Positions 33,643-44,258 are shown, numbered from the stretch's first letter. The stretch: 64,000 nt of DNA from Paracholeplasma vituli (GCF_025446935.1 NZ_JAOEGN010000003.1:108794-172793), one strand, 5' to 3'. Notes: generated by a model not told the origin, from the letters alone. Numbers and translations are program-made.

Positions 33643-36600
33643 ATGAGATTACGTAGGAAACTAAGTGAAAAGCAGATTTTGACGATCTACAGTTTTTACA
33701 AAACGACACAACGATTTTTTATTGTTTTAGCTTTAACCGGTATGATTTTCAGTTTATTTCCCAATAAAAATGTTTATGCAACTAATAAAGTAATAACTAG
33801 CGACATTGCGAAATCTGAAATTTCCGAAAAAGATTACTACCAAAGCAGTGATGTTGACAGGGCTTTAGTTCCAATCGTTGAAGAAGACGAATCGAAACGA
33901 ACAGCTAATGAAAAGCATTTTAGAAAATTAGACGGTACCTATGAAGTCGCAATATATGAAAATGAAGTTCATTACTATGATAAAGGCTCATGGTATGATA
34001 TAGATAACAGTTTTGTCGATGATGGAACAAAACTTGAAAACAAACAAAACGCGTTTAGAGTTAATTTTCCAAAGACAATAAATGAAAATAAATCGATCCA
34101 AGTGAAAACTAAAAACTATTCGATTGATTGGCGTGTTATTGATATAGATAAGACAAGCGCAGCGTATTCTACGAATAGTCAAAAACAAACCACAAAGCAT
34201 GAACTAAATTATGTTGAACAATCCGTTTATTACTCTAACATTAGACCCTATGTCGATTTAGAATATATACTAAAAGGATCAGATATTAAAGAGTACATAA
34301 TACTCAATGATTTTATCGATAATTTCAGTATTTCATTTGAGTATTCACTAAAGAACTTAAATCTTATAGAACTTGAAGATGGGATATTTTTTGTGGATTT
34401 AAATGGTGAAAGAGTCTTTGAATTTGAAGACTTGTTTATGTTTGATTCTAACAATGAAGTATCTAATGATGTAGAAATAGAAATCATCGAAACAAATAAA
34501 GGTAACTATCTAGTCACGATCTTGCCTAATTTAGACTGGTTGAGTAGTGCAGTGTATCCAGTTAAAATCGACCCAACATTAGTTAGTACGACTACAAGTA
34601 TGACTATTCGTGATACTTATATTTCACAAGTAAATCCAACAACAAATTATAGCAGTTCTCCTTACATGTATTTGAGTAATACAAATTTTACGAATCAATA
34701 TAAAGGGCTAATCAGTTTTACACTACCGGCATCAATCATGAATCAAACAATTACATATGCCCATTTATCATTTATGCCATATGTAACGACAACCAATGCA
34801 CAACTAAATATATACAAGAACATAAAGAGTTTTAATACAACCAATGTGACTTGGGATAGTTGGCATTCTGAACAAAGTTATGAAGATCGAGTTATCGATT
34901 ACCACACAGTAAAAAATGGAAGTCCATTCATATTTGATATCACCAAACCTGTTAAGGAATGGCAAGCAGAAGGTATATCAATGATTGATGGGTTCACAAT
35001 AGCTCATGACGATGAATATGGATCACTGAATGTCGTCTATCAAAATGAAACAACTAATTCATCGTATCGCCCTTTAGTAAAAATAGGCTATGAAGAGCCA
35101 TCGGGCTTAAAAGATTATTGGACATATTCATCACAAAATGCTGGCATGATCGGTACTGGCTACATAAGTGATTATACTGGCAATTTAACATGGGTTAGAA
35201 AAGAGTACGAACTCAAAAATGAATATATGCCCTTAACACTATCATTTTTTTATAATAATTATAACAGAAATGTTGATATTGGATATGGTAATGGTTGGCG
35301 AACAAATTTTACAGTTGAAATCCAATACGATGCTTCATTGAATCTCTATTATTTGCACAAACCAGATGGTAACAAGATATATTTCATGAACAATGTGTGT
35401 ACGATCATTTATTCAGAAGTAAAAAGCTGCAAAGCGATAGCAGAAGATGGATCCAGAATGGTTTTGGAACGAATCACAAATTTTGATCAGAATCAAAGTA
35501 TTAAAGTAAAAACCATTTCCGACATCGAGTACAATTTCAACAATTCAGGTAGACTATCCTCATTAAGAAATACCAAAACAAGTCACACATTAACAATTGC
35601 ATTTATGGATTCAAGTTCATTAAAAATTGACTATATTAAAGATGAAGCTGACAATAGGATTGATTTTACGTATGAAGGCACTTTACTTAGTGAAACAAAA
35701 CTTGAGCTAAAAAAAGAGGAGAATGGCTATCGAGAAGTTGAGAAACGTAATTATAATTACGATACTTATAATAATCTATGCTATATCGATTATGATTACA
35801 GATATGGAAATGGATCAAACACCGAATGGACAACAGATACAAATAACCGACTCCACTATTTATTCGATAATAATAAGCGATTGGTACAGGCTTTCAATGA
35901 AAAAGATAATTTTAAAGTTCAATACAGTTACGATTTAAAAAATCGTGTAAATTCAATTTCTACAACCGATGATGACTTAAATTTAGGTCTTACAAGCATT
36001 GTATATGATTCATCAAAGACAACTTATACAGATCACGAAGCGAATAGCATTTATTATTCATTTGATCAGTATGGCCATACAGTCAATGTAATGGATGATT
36101 TTGGGAATAGCACATATTACAGATACAGTGGTCTCTTTACAAAAATAGATAACTTATGGAATCCAATCAATGGATATGATATGATTAATCTAGTTCCAAA
36201 CTATGTCAACAATCATAAATTAATTGAAAGCTCGGATTTGATTAAACAACATCAAAATCCGTTACTAAATCATGGCTTTGAAGAGAGTAATTATGGTTGG
36301 ACATTAAATAAAGGGACAGGTAATATAGTTTTCGCCTATAATGAGTCCGTACTTGGAGATAAATCCTTAAAGATTTCTAGATTAGCCTCGAGTGTTTATG
36401 CCAATCAACAAGTTTATTTGACTCAAGGTGAATATAAAGTTCAAGGTTGGATTAAGAATAATGGCGCTGTACCAGGTGCATATATCGATGTTGAAAATGT
36501 CACAACGAAAGGCATATTGAATAAAGTATTCCAAAAGGATGAATGGGTTCAATATGAACTGATTTTTACCATCAATACCTCAAGAACTGTTAATATCAAA

Positions 36601-39600
36601 TTAGTAAATGACAGCAACTATTCAGATGCATTTTTTGATAATATTCAGATTAACAAAGGCTTTGTTGATACGAGATATAATCCTATTTCGAATAATTCAT
36701 TTGAATCAGGCTCATCAAATTGGACATTGACTAACGCATCAGTTGTTAATATAAATGAAACTGGAATATTGAATGATATTTTGGGAAGCAAAGCACTCAA
36801 GATGGATGGTGATGGTGGGACAACTCATCAAGCCTATCAAACTATCGATGGACTTTATACAAGAGGTGAAAACTACAATGTTGGTGGATGGGCGAAAGCT
36901 CAAGCAGTCCCTAATAAAGGCTATAATAATGGAGTAGATCAATTTGATGGTAGATTTTTTGGGTTTGTAGTAGAAATCTACTGTGTCCCGTCACAGTTTG
37001 GTGATCCAGGTCAGCCGTATACTTCATACATTTTTATGCCATTTAATCCAGCTATAGACGATTGGCAATATCAGATGCATTCGTTTTTTGTGCCACAGTT
37101 CGCAGTTAACATCAAGATTTATGCTAGATACAATGGAGAGGGTACAGCTTATTTTGACAATATACAACTTTATCATGATGATTTAAGTACTAAATATGGG
37201 TATGATGTAAGTACAGGAGACCTTACAACTATTGCAAAACCTGACGGTACAAACATAAAAATCGATTATGATGACGAGCACAATGTTGAAAAGATCACTC
37301 AAAATGAACAAGTAGTTGAAATTAAAAGTACAGATACTTATCAAATCGAGCAAATCACGAAGAATAATGTTAAAACTACCTTTGAATATGACACTATAAC
37401 AAATCAATTAAAATACACATATGTGGGTAGAGGCATACAACTTTATTCACAAGATAAATGGTTTCAAACATCCACAGGTTATACAAGCGATGGACAGTAC
37501 ATTAGTTCGCAAACGGATGAGTTTGGTAATACGATAAATATTGGAACAGATATAACCATAGGCAAAATCAAAGAACTGAAGGATGCAATAGGTAACATTC
37601 AAAGATTTACGTATGATGAATATGGCAATCTAGTCAATACAACCATTGATAGCAGTACTTCCTCAGAGGTACTTACTGGAAGCTATGAATATGACGATTA
37701 TGGCAGAATATGGAAAATTAGTAGGAATGGCTATATATATGAGTTCGTATATGATGCTTTGAACCAAATCACAAGTGTCAAAATAGCAAATGTCACGGTG
37801 ATGTCGTATGAATATTGGTTAGATGATACAGGTGTATATCATACAGGCTTATTAAAGACACAAATCTATGGAAACTCAGACACTGTGGGTTTTGTATATA
37901 CTAAAGAAAGATTACTGGAGTCAATCAGTTTTAACGGGGTAATCAGGTATGAGTACAAATATGACACATCTGGTAATCTATCCATTTTCAAAGATATCCA
38001 TAATAACAACATCTATTTTTATGCCTATGATTTGGCTGGTAGATTAAAAAAAATAACTGACAAAGATGGCAACAGAATTACTTACCAATATGATCAGAGT
38101 GGTCATGTTGCACATTATTATTACAACATATCTGGGGTGTCTAGAGCGGTTACTTATAGTTACAATCATTCAACTGGTGAATACGACTATACACTATACA
38201 GTGTAGGCAACACGGCAGTCAAAAAAGATTTCAATTATGATACAGATTCTTTAAGAAGATTAAACAGTATAGATTTAATTATTGGAACAAATACCTTCAA
38301 AAAAATAATCGGATACGATGACTCTAAAGTCGATCCAACCATGGGTAACGCAACCACACGGATTTATCAAATCACTTATCAAAAAAATGGCACAACACGA
38401 CAGGTTCATCAATATACGTATGATAAGAACCATAATATAACAGCCATTTCCGTGAAAGCTTCGGGAATGACAATTGAACACTATCAGTATTATTACGATG
38501 GATTTAATCAGTTAGTTAGAGAAGACATTTATCTCATCGGTCGAGTATCCAAAACAGTAGTGTACAACTACGATTTACAAAATAATCTAACATCGATTAA
38601 GACATTTAGTTATCTCAATGTAACAGGTACACCACAAACAGAAAAAAAGATGTACTATCAAAACACCTGGAAAGATCAATTAACAAAGATTGAGTACTAT
38701 GTAAGTGGTTCACTTAGTTACTATCAAACATTCAGTTATGACGCCAGTGGAAATGTAACAAGTCTAATAGATTCTAGAACAGCCACTGCGTATAAGAACT
38801 ATGAGTGGGACGGCAGACAATTAGTAAATTATATTACTGCCTCAAAGACAATCGCCTTTAAGTATAATGACCAAGGCATTCGAACTCGACAAGTTCAAGT
38901 AACATCGAGTGGTACGATTACGATTGATTACAGCTTAGATGGTGACAAAGTTTTAGTCGAAAGCAGAAGTGATGGGATTACCTTATCGTATACCTATGAT
39001 GTGGATGGTACACTGCTCAGTATGCAGTATAATGGGAATGAATACTTCTATATCACGAATATGCAAGGTGATGTCATCGAATTGGTTGATATCAATGGCA
39101 ATACTGTTTCAACCTATCGATATGATGCCTGGGGTAACATAATTGATCAAACAGGTGGAACAATAGCAGATATGAACCCATATCGATATCGAGGCTATCG
39201 ATATGATGTAGAAACAGGGTATTATTACTTACAATCTAGATATTATGATCCTGTAATCGGTAGATTTATTAGTAGTGATGGTCTCTTAGGTGAAACAGGC
39301 AATCTATTAACACACAATATGTATGCTTATGCAAACAATAATCCGGTTATGAATGTAGATCCAAATGGGGATTTTGCAATAAGTGCTCTTATCATTGGTG
39401 CAATTTTGGGGTTCGCAGCTGTGTATATTCAAGATGTAATGTACGAACTTAAAGACGGGTTTGAGTGGTCAGACTTAAATACTTTTGAGGAAAATGGCTG
39501 GAAATATTTAGGTGCGACTTTAGGTGGTGCACTTGGTGGACTTGGCGCAGGTATGGGAACAACAATGCTTGCAGGAGGATTAGGTAGCGTAGTTTCAGGA

Positions 39601-39921
39601 CTATTTAGTGGAGAAATCAACTCTTTGTCATCAGCTTCACTCCATTTCGGCATGGGAATGGTTACTAGTGGACTATCATATGGGTTAAGTAAATGTATCA
39701 CAAGTAGCTTAGCATCAAAAAAAATTTCCAGTATTTTGGGAACATCAAACAAAAATATAAGAATCAATTCTAATCTTAGAAAAGCTAATTTTGGGGATTT
39801 AAAAATTGGTAGAGACGGATTTAGATATGTTACTCGAGAATTATATATACGACTTGGTTATGATAGTATGCAACAAAATATTGCTTATGGAATTGATTTT
39901 ACATTTGGATTAATATCCTAA
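33643..39921 (+). CDS. Secreted RHS/YD-repeat polymorphic toxin (WapA-like)
   Basis: 2092-residue secreted protein. A long basic N-terminus and hydrophobic stretch end in a likely signal peptidase site (VYA, after residue 46). A DNRLRE-type adhesion module follows (about 310-480, starting TTTSMTIRDTYISQVNP), then two jelly-roll-like segments (about 880-1180, FDNIQ twice) between YD repeats. The RHS core is at about 1825-1910 (YRYDAWGNIIDQTGG, GYRYDVETGYYYLQSRYYDP, MYAYANNNPVMNVDPNGD). After DPNGD the variable tip (1911-2092) is Gly-rich and hydrophobic and then basic; I recognise no nuclease motif. Such proteins shield a C-terminal toxin within a YD-repeat shell and deliver it to neighbouring cells. 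RBS AGGAGG. Its tip would be neutralised by the gene 16 bases downstream. Confidence 0.93.
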   Translation: MRLRRKLSEKQILTIYSFYKTTQRFFIVLALTGMIFSLFPNKNVYATNKVITSDIAKSEISEKDYYQSSDVDRALVPIVEEDESKRTANEKHFRKLDGTYEVAIYENEVHYYDKGSWYDIDNSFVDDGTKLENKQNAFRVNFPKTINENKSIQVKTKNYSIDWRVIDIDKTSAAYSTNSQKQTTKHELNYVEQSVYYSNIRPYVDLEYILKGSDIKEYIILNDFIDNFSISFEYSLKNLNLIELEDGIFFVDLNGERVFEFEDLFMFDSNNEVSNDVEIEIIETNKGNYLVTILPNLDWLSSAVYPVKIDPTLVSTTTSMTIRDTYISQVNPTTNYSSSPYMYLSNTNFTNQYKGLISFTLPASIMNQTITYAHLSFMPYVTTTNAQLNIYKNIKSFNTTNVTWDSWHSEQSYEDRVIDYHTVKNGSPFIFDITKPVKEWQAEGISMIDGFTIAHDDEYGSLNVVYQNETTNSSYRPLVKIGYEEPSGLKDYWTYSSQNAGMIGTGYISDYTGNLTWVRKEYELKNEYMPLTLSFFYNNYNRNVDIGYGNGWRTNFTVEIQYDASLNLYYLHKPDGNKIYFMNNVCTIIYSEVKSCKAIAEDGSRMVLERITNFDQNQSIKVKTISDIEYNFNNSGRLSSLRNTKTSHTLTIAFMDSSSLKIDYIKDEADNRIDFTYEGTLLSETKLELKKEENGYREVEKRNYNYDTYNNLCYIDYDYRYGNGSNTEWTTDTNNRLHYLFDNNKRLVQAFNEKDNFKVQYSYDLKNRVNSISTTDDDLNLGLTSIVYDSSKTTYTDHEANSIYYSFDQYGHTVNVMDDFGNSTYYRYSGLFTKIDNLWNPINGYDMINLVPNYVNNHKLIESSDLIKQHQNPLLNHGFEESNYGWTLNKGTGNIVFAYNESVLGDKSLKISRLASSVYANQQVYLTQGEYKVQGWIKNNGAVPGAYIDVENVTTKGILNKVFQKDEWVQYELIFTINTSRTVNIKLVNDSNYSDAFFDNIQINKGFVDTRYNPISNNSFESGSSNWTLTNASVVNINETGILNDILGSKALKMDGDGGTTHQAYQTIDGLYTRGENYNVGGWAKAQAVPNKGYNNGVDQFDGRFFGFVVEIYCVPSQFGDPGQPYTSYIFMPFNPAIDDWQYQMHSFFVPQFAVNIKIYARYNGEGTAYFDNIQLYHDDLSTKYGYDVSTGDLTTIAKPDGTNIKIDYDDEHNVEKITQNEQVVEIKSTDTYQIEQITKNNVKTTFEYDTITNQLKYTYVGRGIQLYSQDKWFQTSTGYTSDGQYISSQTDEFGNTINIGTDITIGKIKELKDAIGNIQRFTYDEYGNLVNTTIDSSTSSEVLTGSYEYDDYGRIWKISRNGYIYEFVYDALNQITSVKIANVTVMSYEYWLDDTGVYHTGLLKTQIYGNSDTVGFVYTKERLLESISFNGVIRYEYKYDTSGNLSIFKDIHNNNIYFYAYDLAGRLKKITDKDGNRITYQYDQSGHVAHYYYNISGVSRAVTYSYNHSTGEYDYTLYSVGNTAVKKDFNYDTDSLRRLNSIDLIIGTNTFKKIIGYDDSKVDPTMGNATTRIYQITYQKNGTTRQVHQYTYDKNHNITAISVKASGMTIEHYQYYYDGFNQLVREDIYLIGRVSKTVVYNYDLQNNLTSIKTFSYLNVTGTPQTEKKMYYQNTWKDQLTKIEYYVSGSLSYYQTFSYDASGNVTSLIDSRTATAYKNYEWDGRQLVNYITASKTIAFKYNDQGIRTRQVQVTSSGTITIDYSLDGDKVLVESRSDGITLSYTYDVDGTLLSMQYNGNEYFYITNMQGDVIELVDINGNTVSTYRYDAWGNIIDQTGGTIADMNPYRYRGYRYDVETGYYYLQSRYYDPVIGRFISSDGLLGETGNLLTHNMYAYANNNPVMNVDPNGDFAISALIIGAILGFAAVYIQDVMYELKDGFEWSDLNTFEENGWKYLGATLGGALGGLGAGMGTTMLAGGLGSVVSGLFSGEINSLSSASLHFGMGMVTSGLSYGLSKCITSSLASKKISSILGTSNKNIRINSNLRKANFGDLKIGRDGFRYVTRELYIRLGYDSMQQNIAYGIDFTFGLIS

Positions 39922-39937
39922 GAAGTGAGGAATTGAA

Positions 39938-40582
39938 ATGATTATTATTCTAGGTTTATGTATATTTATACTAATTATTTGCATGTTTATGATAGGTTTT
40001 TTATTGTTAACAAATATTGAATACGCTATCATTCCAGTGATAGTGGCTCTTGGATTAGTAATTGTAATTAGGAAAATATTTTATAGTTACGTTAGAAAGT
40101 ATCCTTTAAATGATAAAAAAGATTTCATAAGTAAAAATATTTACAAACTAGTAGTTGATTCTATTGATTTTTGGAGTATTAGTTTTATTGTAAAAGAAGG
40201 AGTATGGATTTGTGAAGAAAATGGTGAGAAAGTCGTCTTAGATTTAAAGGGTTTTATTTTCCCTAAATCATTCATTAGAGCGTACGTGATAAGAAATTTA
40301 CGGTATAAAACCATAGACAAAAAAGCTCCAATATATCAATTATACGCAAACAAATTTCGCATTGACAAGTTTAATAATATGGACATTAAACTTCAATTAT
40401 GTGATGATTCAAGCTATGTAGTTCGAGATGGTGTCTCAATTTATGGTTTTATAAGCAGGGAAATTACTAGGTCTAGGTCACGTTATATGTTTAATACTAA
40501 TCGCAGTCTTTTTTCAGCTAAAAAAAATAGAGTCTCAATAAACGAAAAAATATATTTAACATATGATAATAATGGAGATTAG
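39938..40582 (+). CDS. Putative immunity protein to the RHS tip (two-TM membrane protein)
   Basis: 214-residue protein, not similar to anything I can name. Two hydrophobic segments at the N-terminus (about 3-26 and 29-46) are followed by a soluble, presumably cytosolic domain of about 165 residues rich in charged and aromatic residues. It begins 16 bases after the RHS stop, with GTGAGGA as RBS, the canonical place of the cognate immunity gene. Function is inferred from position only. Confidence 0.6.
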   Translation: MIIILGLCIFILIICMFMIGFLLLTNIEYAIIPVIVALGLVIVIRKIFYSYVRKYPLNDKKDFISKNIYKLVVDSIDFWSISFIVKEGVWICEENGEKVVLDLKGFIFPKSFIRAYVIRNLRYKTIDKKAPIYQLYANKFRIDKFNNMDIKLQLCDDSSYVVRDGVSIYGFISREITRSRSRYMFNTNRSLFSAKKNRVSINEKIYLTYDNNGD

Positions 40583-40663
40583 TAGATTAAAGTAGAATAC
40601 TTGGAGATCATGAATAATTTCAATTAGTTTGTAAGGCAAAAAGACTCATACATCGAGTTAATA

Positions 40664-41485
40664 TTGGTTGATATCAATGGTAATACTGTCGCAACCTATC
40701 GATATGATGCCTGGGGTAACATAATTGATCAAACAGGTGGAACAATAGCAGATATGAACCCATATCGATATCGAGGCTATCGATATGATGTAGAAACAGG
40801 GTATTATTACTTACAATCTAGATATTATGATCCTGTAATCGGTAGATTTATTAGTAGTGATGGTCTCTTAGGTGAAACAGGCAATCTATTAACACACAAT
40901 ATGTATGCTTATGCTGGTAATAATCCGGTTATGAATGTAGATCCTAACGGTGATTTTGCGATTACAGCATTAGTTATAGGTGTTGTAGCTGGGATGTTTA
41001 TAGGTGCAGGGGCAAGTATAATTACACAAGCAGCTGCTAATAACTGGGATTGGAACTCAATAGATTACGGATTGGTTATGAATGATGCAATATTTGGTGG
41101 TATTAGCGGAGCACTCGCCGTTAGCGGATTAGGGATGTTCGGATCGGCAATTAGTGGTGGGTTACTAAATGGTATACAACTTTTAGTAGAAAGTGCTATA
41201 ACAGGGCGATCAATTAGTTCTGCTGAAGCGTGGCTTTCTATTGGTTTAGGATTTTCTGGTAGATTTATTCCATCATCGGGATTTAATGCAAAAAATTTAA
41301 GTGGAGTTTGGAAAACTTCTTCATCCAAATTAGCAACAGCTCAGTCTGCTAAAAAGATAGCTATGTATGAAGCTAAAAGAACACTTGTGAAAAGTACTAT
41401 TAAAAAAGGATCTGTTGGATACATTGTATCTACAATAGGAACATCGAGCATAAATTATCTATTTGATGAATTAGGATGGTATTAG
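40664..41485 (+). pseudogene. Orphan RHS tip cassette 1 (core copy plus alternative C-terminus)
   Basis: 273 codons open in frame but without a credible start or RBS. The first about 100 codons (40664-40957) are a near-identical copy of the RHS core at 39082-39375, up to DPNGD. After that the tip differs: about 170 residues with a Gly/Ala-rich hydrophobic region (FAITALVIGVVAGMF, FGGISGALAVSGLGMFGSAI) and a basic tail rich in Lys/Ser. This is the layout of silent rhs/cdi-type orphan modules that can replace the active tip by recombination in the shared core. It is followed one base later by a possible cognate immunity gene. Confidence 0.85.
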
Positions 41486-41486
41486 C

Positions 41487-42077
41487 ATGGAAATATTTAT
41501 GTATACTTTGCGTGTAACATATATTTTAAATATAATAACAGTGTTTTTATTAACGATTAAAAAAGTAATAATGCATAAAAAAATGAATGATATAGGATTA
41601 TATTATTCAGGGTGGACTTTTGGTACAGCACTTTTTATTTCCTTACTATTTAATACCACATTCTTTATGTCAGATGTAATTGCTAATTCATGGCATAATT
41701 TAGGTATTGCTAACCTTGTTTTACTCATTGTAATGAATATATTGAATCTATTTATAACGTTTGCTGTTTTCTTTATAACTAAAAAAAGAATAGCTGTTAA
41801 TGCTTCATCATTTGTAATTTACAATATGTTTTCAAAGAAATATATTGAGTTTAGTGATATTGATACTGAGAAAAGTGAGTATATCTTTGTTTTAAGAAAG
41901 TCTAATAATGTTTTACCTAAAAGGAATATTTTTGGATATAATGAATACATAAACATTTATTTGAAAAACGGTAAAGATATTACGATTAACCTAAATCCAT
42001 TTTTGTTTAGTGGAAATAAAGTATTATTATTTACAGTGGTTGTAAAACAATTAAAGATTAAAAGAAAAACACTTTAA
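41487..42077 (+). CDS. Putative immunity protein for orphan tip 1 (membrane protein)
   Basis: 196-residue protein not recognised by family. Three to four hydrophobic segments in the first about 110 residues (around 8-24, 43-62, 73-100) and a C-terminal soluble domain of about 85 residues with FSDIDTEKSEYIFVLRK and YINIYLKNGKDITINLNPFLFSG, resembling a PH-like membrane-associated fold. AGGATGG before the ATG overlaps the end of the orphan tip frame. Its role is inferred from its place in the cassette. Confidence 0.58.
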   Translation: MEIFMYTLRVTYILNIITVFLLTIKKVIMHKKMNDIGLYYSGWTFGTALFISLLFNTTFFMSDVIANSWHNLGIANLVLLIVMNILNLFITFAVFFITKKRIAVNASSFVIYNMFSKKYIEFSDIDTEKSEYIFVLRKSNNVLPKRNIFGYNEYINIYLKNGKDITINLNPFLFSGNKVLLFTVVVKQLKIKRKTL

Positions 42078-42112
42078 AATAATCATAACAACAATTCAAA
42101 GTTTAGTATTAC

Positions 42113-42684
42113 TTTTAGGTGAAACAGGCAATCTACTAACCCACAATATGTATGCTTATGCTGGTAATAATCCGGTTATGAATGTAGATTCAAATGGAGA
42201 TTCATTTTTGCTAGCAATAATCGTGATAACAGCAACAATGCTCACAGCAGGACTAATTTCAGTCGCACCAGCAGATGAACATTCGGAAGATAATGTAACT
42301 GTATCGGGTGGATCGTCACCAATTTCATCTGTATTTGGTATTGAAATCTTTGGTATAGGTGTGTTAGCTAATTTGGGGTTAGATGGTAGGTCATGCAATG
42401 CCTTAGGTTTTTGTCAAGGTTACCATCAAGTCGGCTTTCAAGTTATAAAAATAGGAATTAGTTACACAGAATACTATGACGGTAGCGATTCATCATCTTT
42501 ATCATTTGGAATTTTTTACTTGTCATTAAACAACTTCGACTTTTTAGATTTCGATTCGTGGGGGGGCGGAGTTTCCTTCGGTTTTACGAGTGGAACCTAT
42601 GGTGGAGGAACATCTGGATCAATTGACATAGACATTATCGGGTTACTTCGAGATTTACGAAATGCAGTGAAAAAAGGTGAATAA
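42113..42684 (+). pseudogene. Orphan RHS tip cassette 2
   Basis: The region starts with about 90 bases copied from the RHS core (LLGETGNLLTHNMYAYAGNN, with DSNGD where the others have DPNGD) and continues in frame into a third, unrelated tip of about 160 residues. This tip has one hydrophobic segment (about FLLAIIVITATMLTAGLISV), then a Ser/Gly/Asp-rich beta-like part and a short basic helix at the end. No start codon with RBS precedes the core fragment, so it is likely silent. The toxin type is unknown. Confidence 0.78.
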
Positions 42685-42686
42685 TC

Positions 42687-43133
42687 ATGATGAAAGATGA
42701 TAAAGTTGAGAATTCGGATATTATGTTACGTTATAAGAAAAGTATAGATGTTGATTCACTAATGACCTTTATTCTTCTTTTGGTGCTTTTTATTTCATTA
42801 GGCATCATTTTTGAGATTAATAGATGGCAAACGGAAATAATTATGATACCAATTATGTTTGTTACACTGATTGAATATTTTCTCCAGGATTTTATATTTC
42901 ATAAAAGTATTGGTAAAAGAATATATAAACTTAAGATTGTTACCAATATAGAAACAAAAAAGAAACTTTTAAAAGCACTGGTTATGCGGCGATTCTATGA
43001 AGCTACTTATCATCCTTTACTTAATAAGGACTTTGCTGCGATAGTTAGCATGATTGAAGCGATGACTGAAACCAAAATAGTGGATGATGTTAAAACAAAG
43101 AGTGCTGTTAATAAACAACACAAGACACAATGA
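42687..43133 (+). CDS. Putative immunity protein for orphan tip 2 (RDD-like membrane protein)
   Basis: 148-residue membrane protein with two hydrophobic segments (about 25-43 and 52-70). The stretch HKSIGKRIYKLKIVTN recalls the conserved segment of RDD-family proteins. It begins two bases after the orphan tip stop, using AAAGGTGAATAATC, so the pair is coupled. An immunity role is inferred from position; the RDD resemblance is weak. Confidence 0.55.
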   Translation: MMKDDKVENSDIMLRYKKSIDVDSLMTFILLLVLFISLGIIFEINRWQTEIIMIPIMFVTLIEYFLQDFIFHKSIGKRIYKLKIVTNIETKKKLLKALVMRRFYEATYHPLLNKDFAAIVSMIEAMTETKIVDDVKTKSAVNKQHKTQ

Positions 43134-43230
43134 AAATAAGAAAAAAGTTGATCTCATGTCTTAAATAGACAAGTGTTTCTTAGATTGATATTGAGATTAA
43201 CTCTGGGCGAATTTATAGGAGTATGACAAT

Positions 43231-44070
43231 ATGACTAAAATAATTAAAAAAATTGTATGTGTAGTGATAATATCATTTTCTATTTATCTCGGTTTCGCCG
43301 GATATAGACAGTATGATTATAATCAAGGGGACCCAAGGGCCCTAATTAGAGCAATTAGAAGGTTTGATGATGAAGCTTTGAATAAATTAATTGATAACCC
43401 CAAAAACATGGATTCTACGCCTAAAAAGTTAGCGATATTTATTTTAGATGATTAGAATCGAAATCCTTTGCAGGAAGCTGCAGCAGTAGGTAATTATAAC
43501 GCAGTAGTTGCCTTAGTTGAAGCTGGTGCGAATGTCATTTTTATTAATTCTATAACAAAAAGAACACCGTTGATTGATGCATTGGAATCTTATGAAGTGA
43601 ATCGATTTTTAATTGCTAATTACCTAGTTGATCAGGGTGCAGATGTACACCATTCAATAACAAAACATGGTATCGGTAATGCTTTGGCTGAATCCATTTT
43701 TTACTATGGTGTTTCGATGAAAGAAAGCTATGATTTTTTTCAAAGGATGATTAGTCTTGATGGTAATCCTTATATTTACGTGAGTCCTGGGAATATTTTA
43801 TTGAAATCAGCTTTTGAAAAGCATAAATTGGTCATGGTTTATTTGCTAGAAAATGATCTATTTGATGTCAATGTCGTTAATAAAGCAGGTTTCTCAGCAC
43901 TTATGTTTTTAGCTAGATTTACGATTGATGAACTCAATATTGAGATGGTAAATATCCTGTTAGAGTACGATGCTGATAAAACGTTAGTCAATGAAGATGG
44001 TATGACAGCATATGATTACGCATTAGAAACAGGTAATCCAAAATTGATTGAACTGTTAAGATTTGAATAA
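43231..44070 (+). pseudogene. Ankyrin-repeat membrane protein gene with an in-frame TAG
   Basis: A single reading frame of 280 codons is broken by one TAG (43453-43455) after ILDD; it resumes in the same frame with NRNPLQEAAAVGNYNAVVAL. An N-terminal membrane anchor (about residues 5-25) is followed by ankyrin-like repeats: NPLQEAAAVGNYNAVVALVE, RTPLIDALE, GFSALMFLARF and GMTAYDYALETGNPKLIELL. Ankyrin proteins are a known type of immunity protein in polymorphic toxin loci, and this lies behind the orphan cassettes, but no matching tip is adjacent. AGGAG precedes the ATG. One substitution would restore the gene. Confidence 0.78.
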
Positions 44071-44242
44071 TCATAGACGGAAATGTCACTCCAACAAGAA
44101 ATCTAGAAGTATGTATTATATTACCTGTTAATAAGAGATATTATTACGAGGTGAATAACGAGAAAAAACCATATACACAGAATAATCTGCATTTCAATGA
44201 ACGTGATTATGGAGATAGCGATATTGAACTTTGGAGAAGAGT
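44067..44242 (+). other. Open fragment without start, unknown origin
   Basis: 58 codons without a stop, no start codon and no RBS, ending in SDIELWRRV and TGA. It may be the end of a lost tip or immunity gene between the ankyrin pseudogene and the next RHS fragment. Nothing else is seen between 44071 and 44258. Confidence 0.3.
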
Positions 44243-44258
44243 TTGAGTATTTGATTTT

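Noticed and set aside
39429..39767. 112-codon antisense frame opposite the RHS tip
   Set aside because: No RBS or promoter, Pro/Ser-rich translation, and the plus-strand tip frame is clearly the coding one.
40664..41485. Independent functional gene for the orphan tip
   Set aside because: The frame opens at a TTG without an RBS, right where the core duplication begins; it is better read as a silent cassette.
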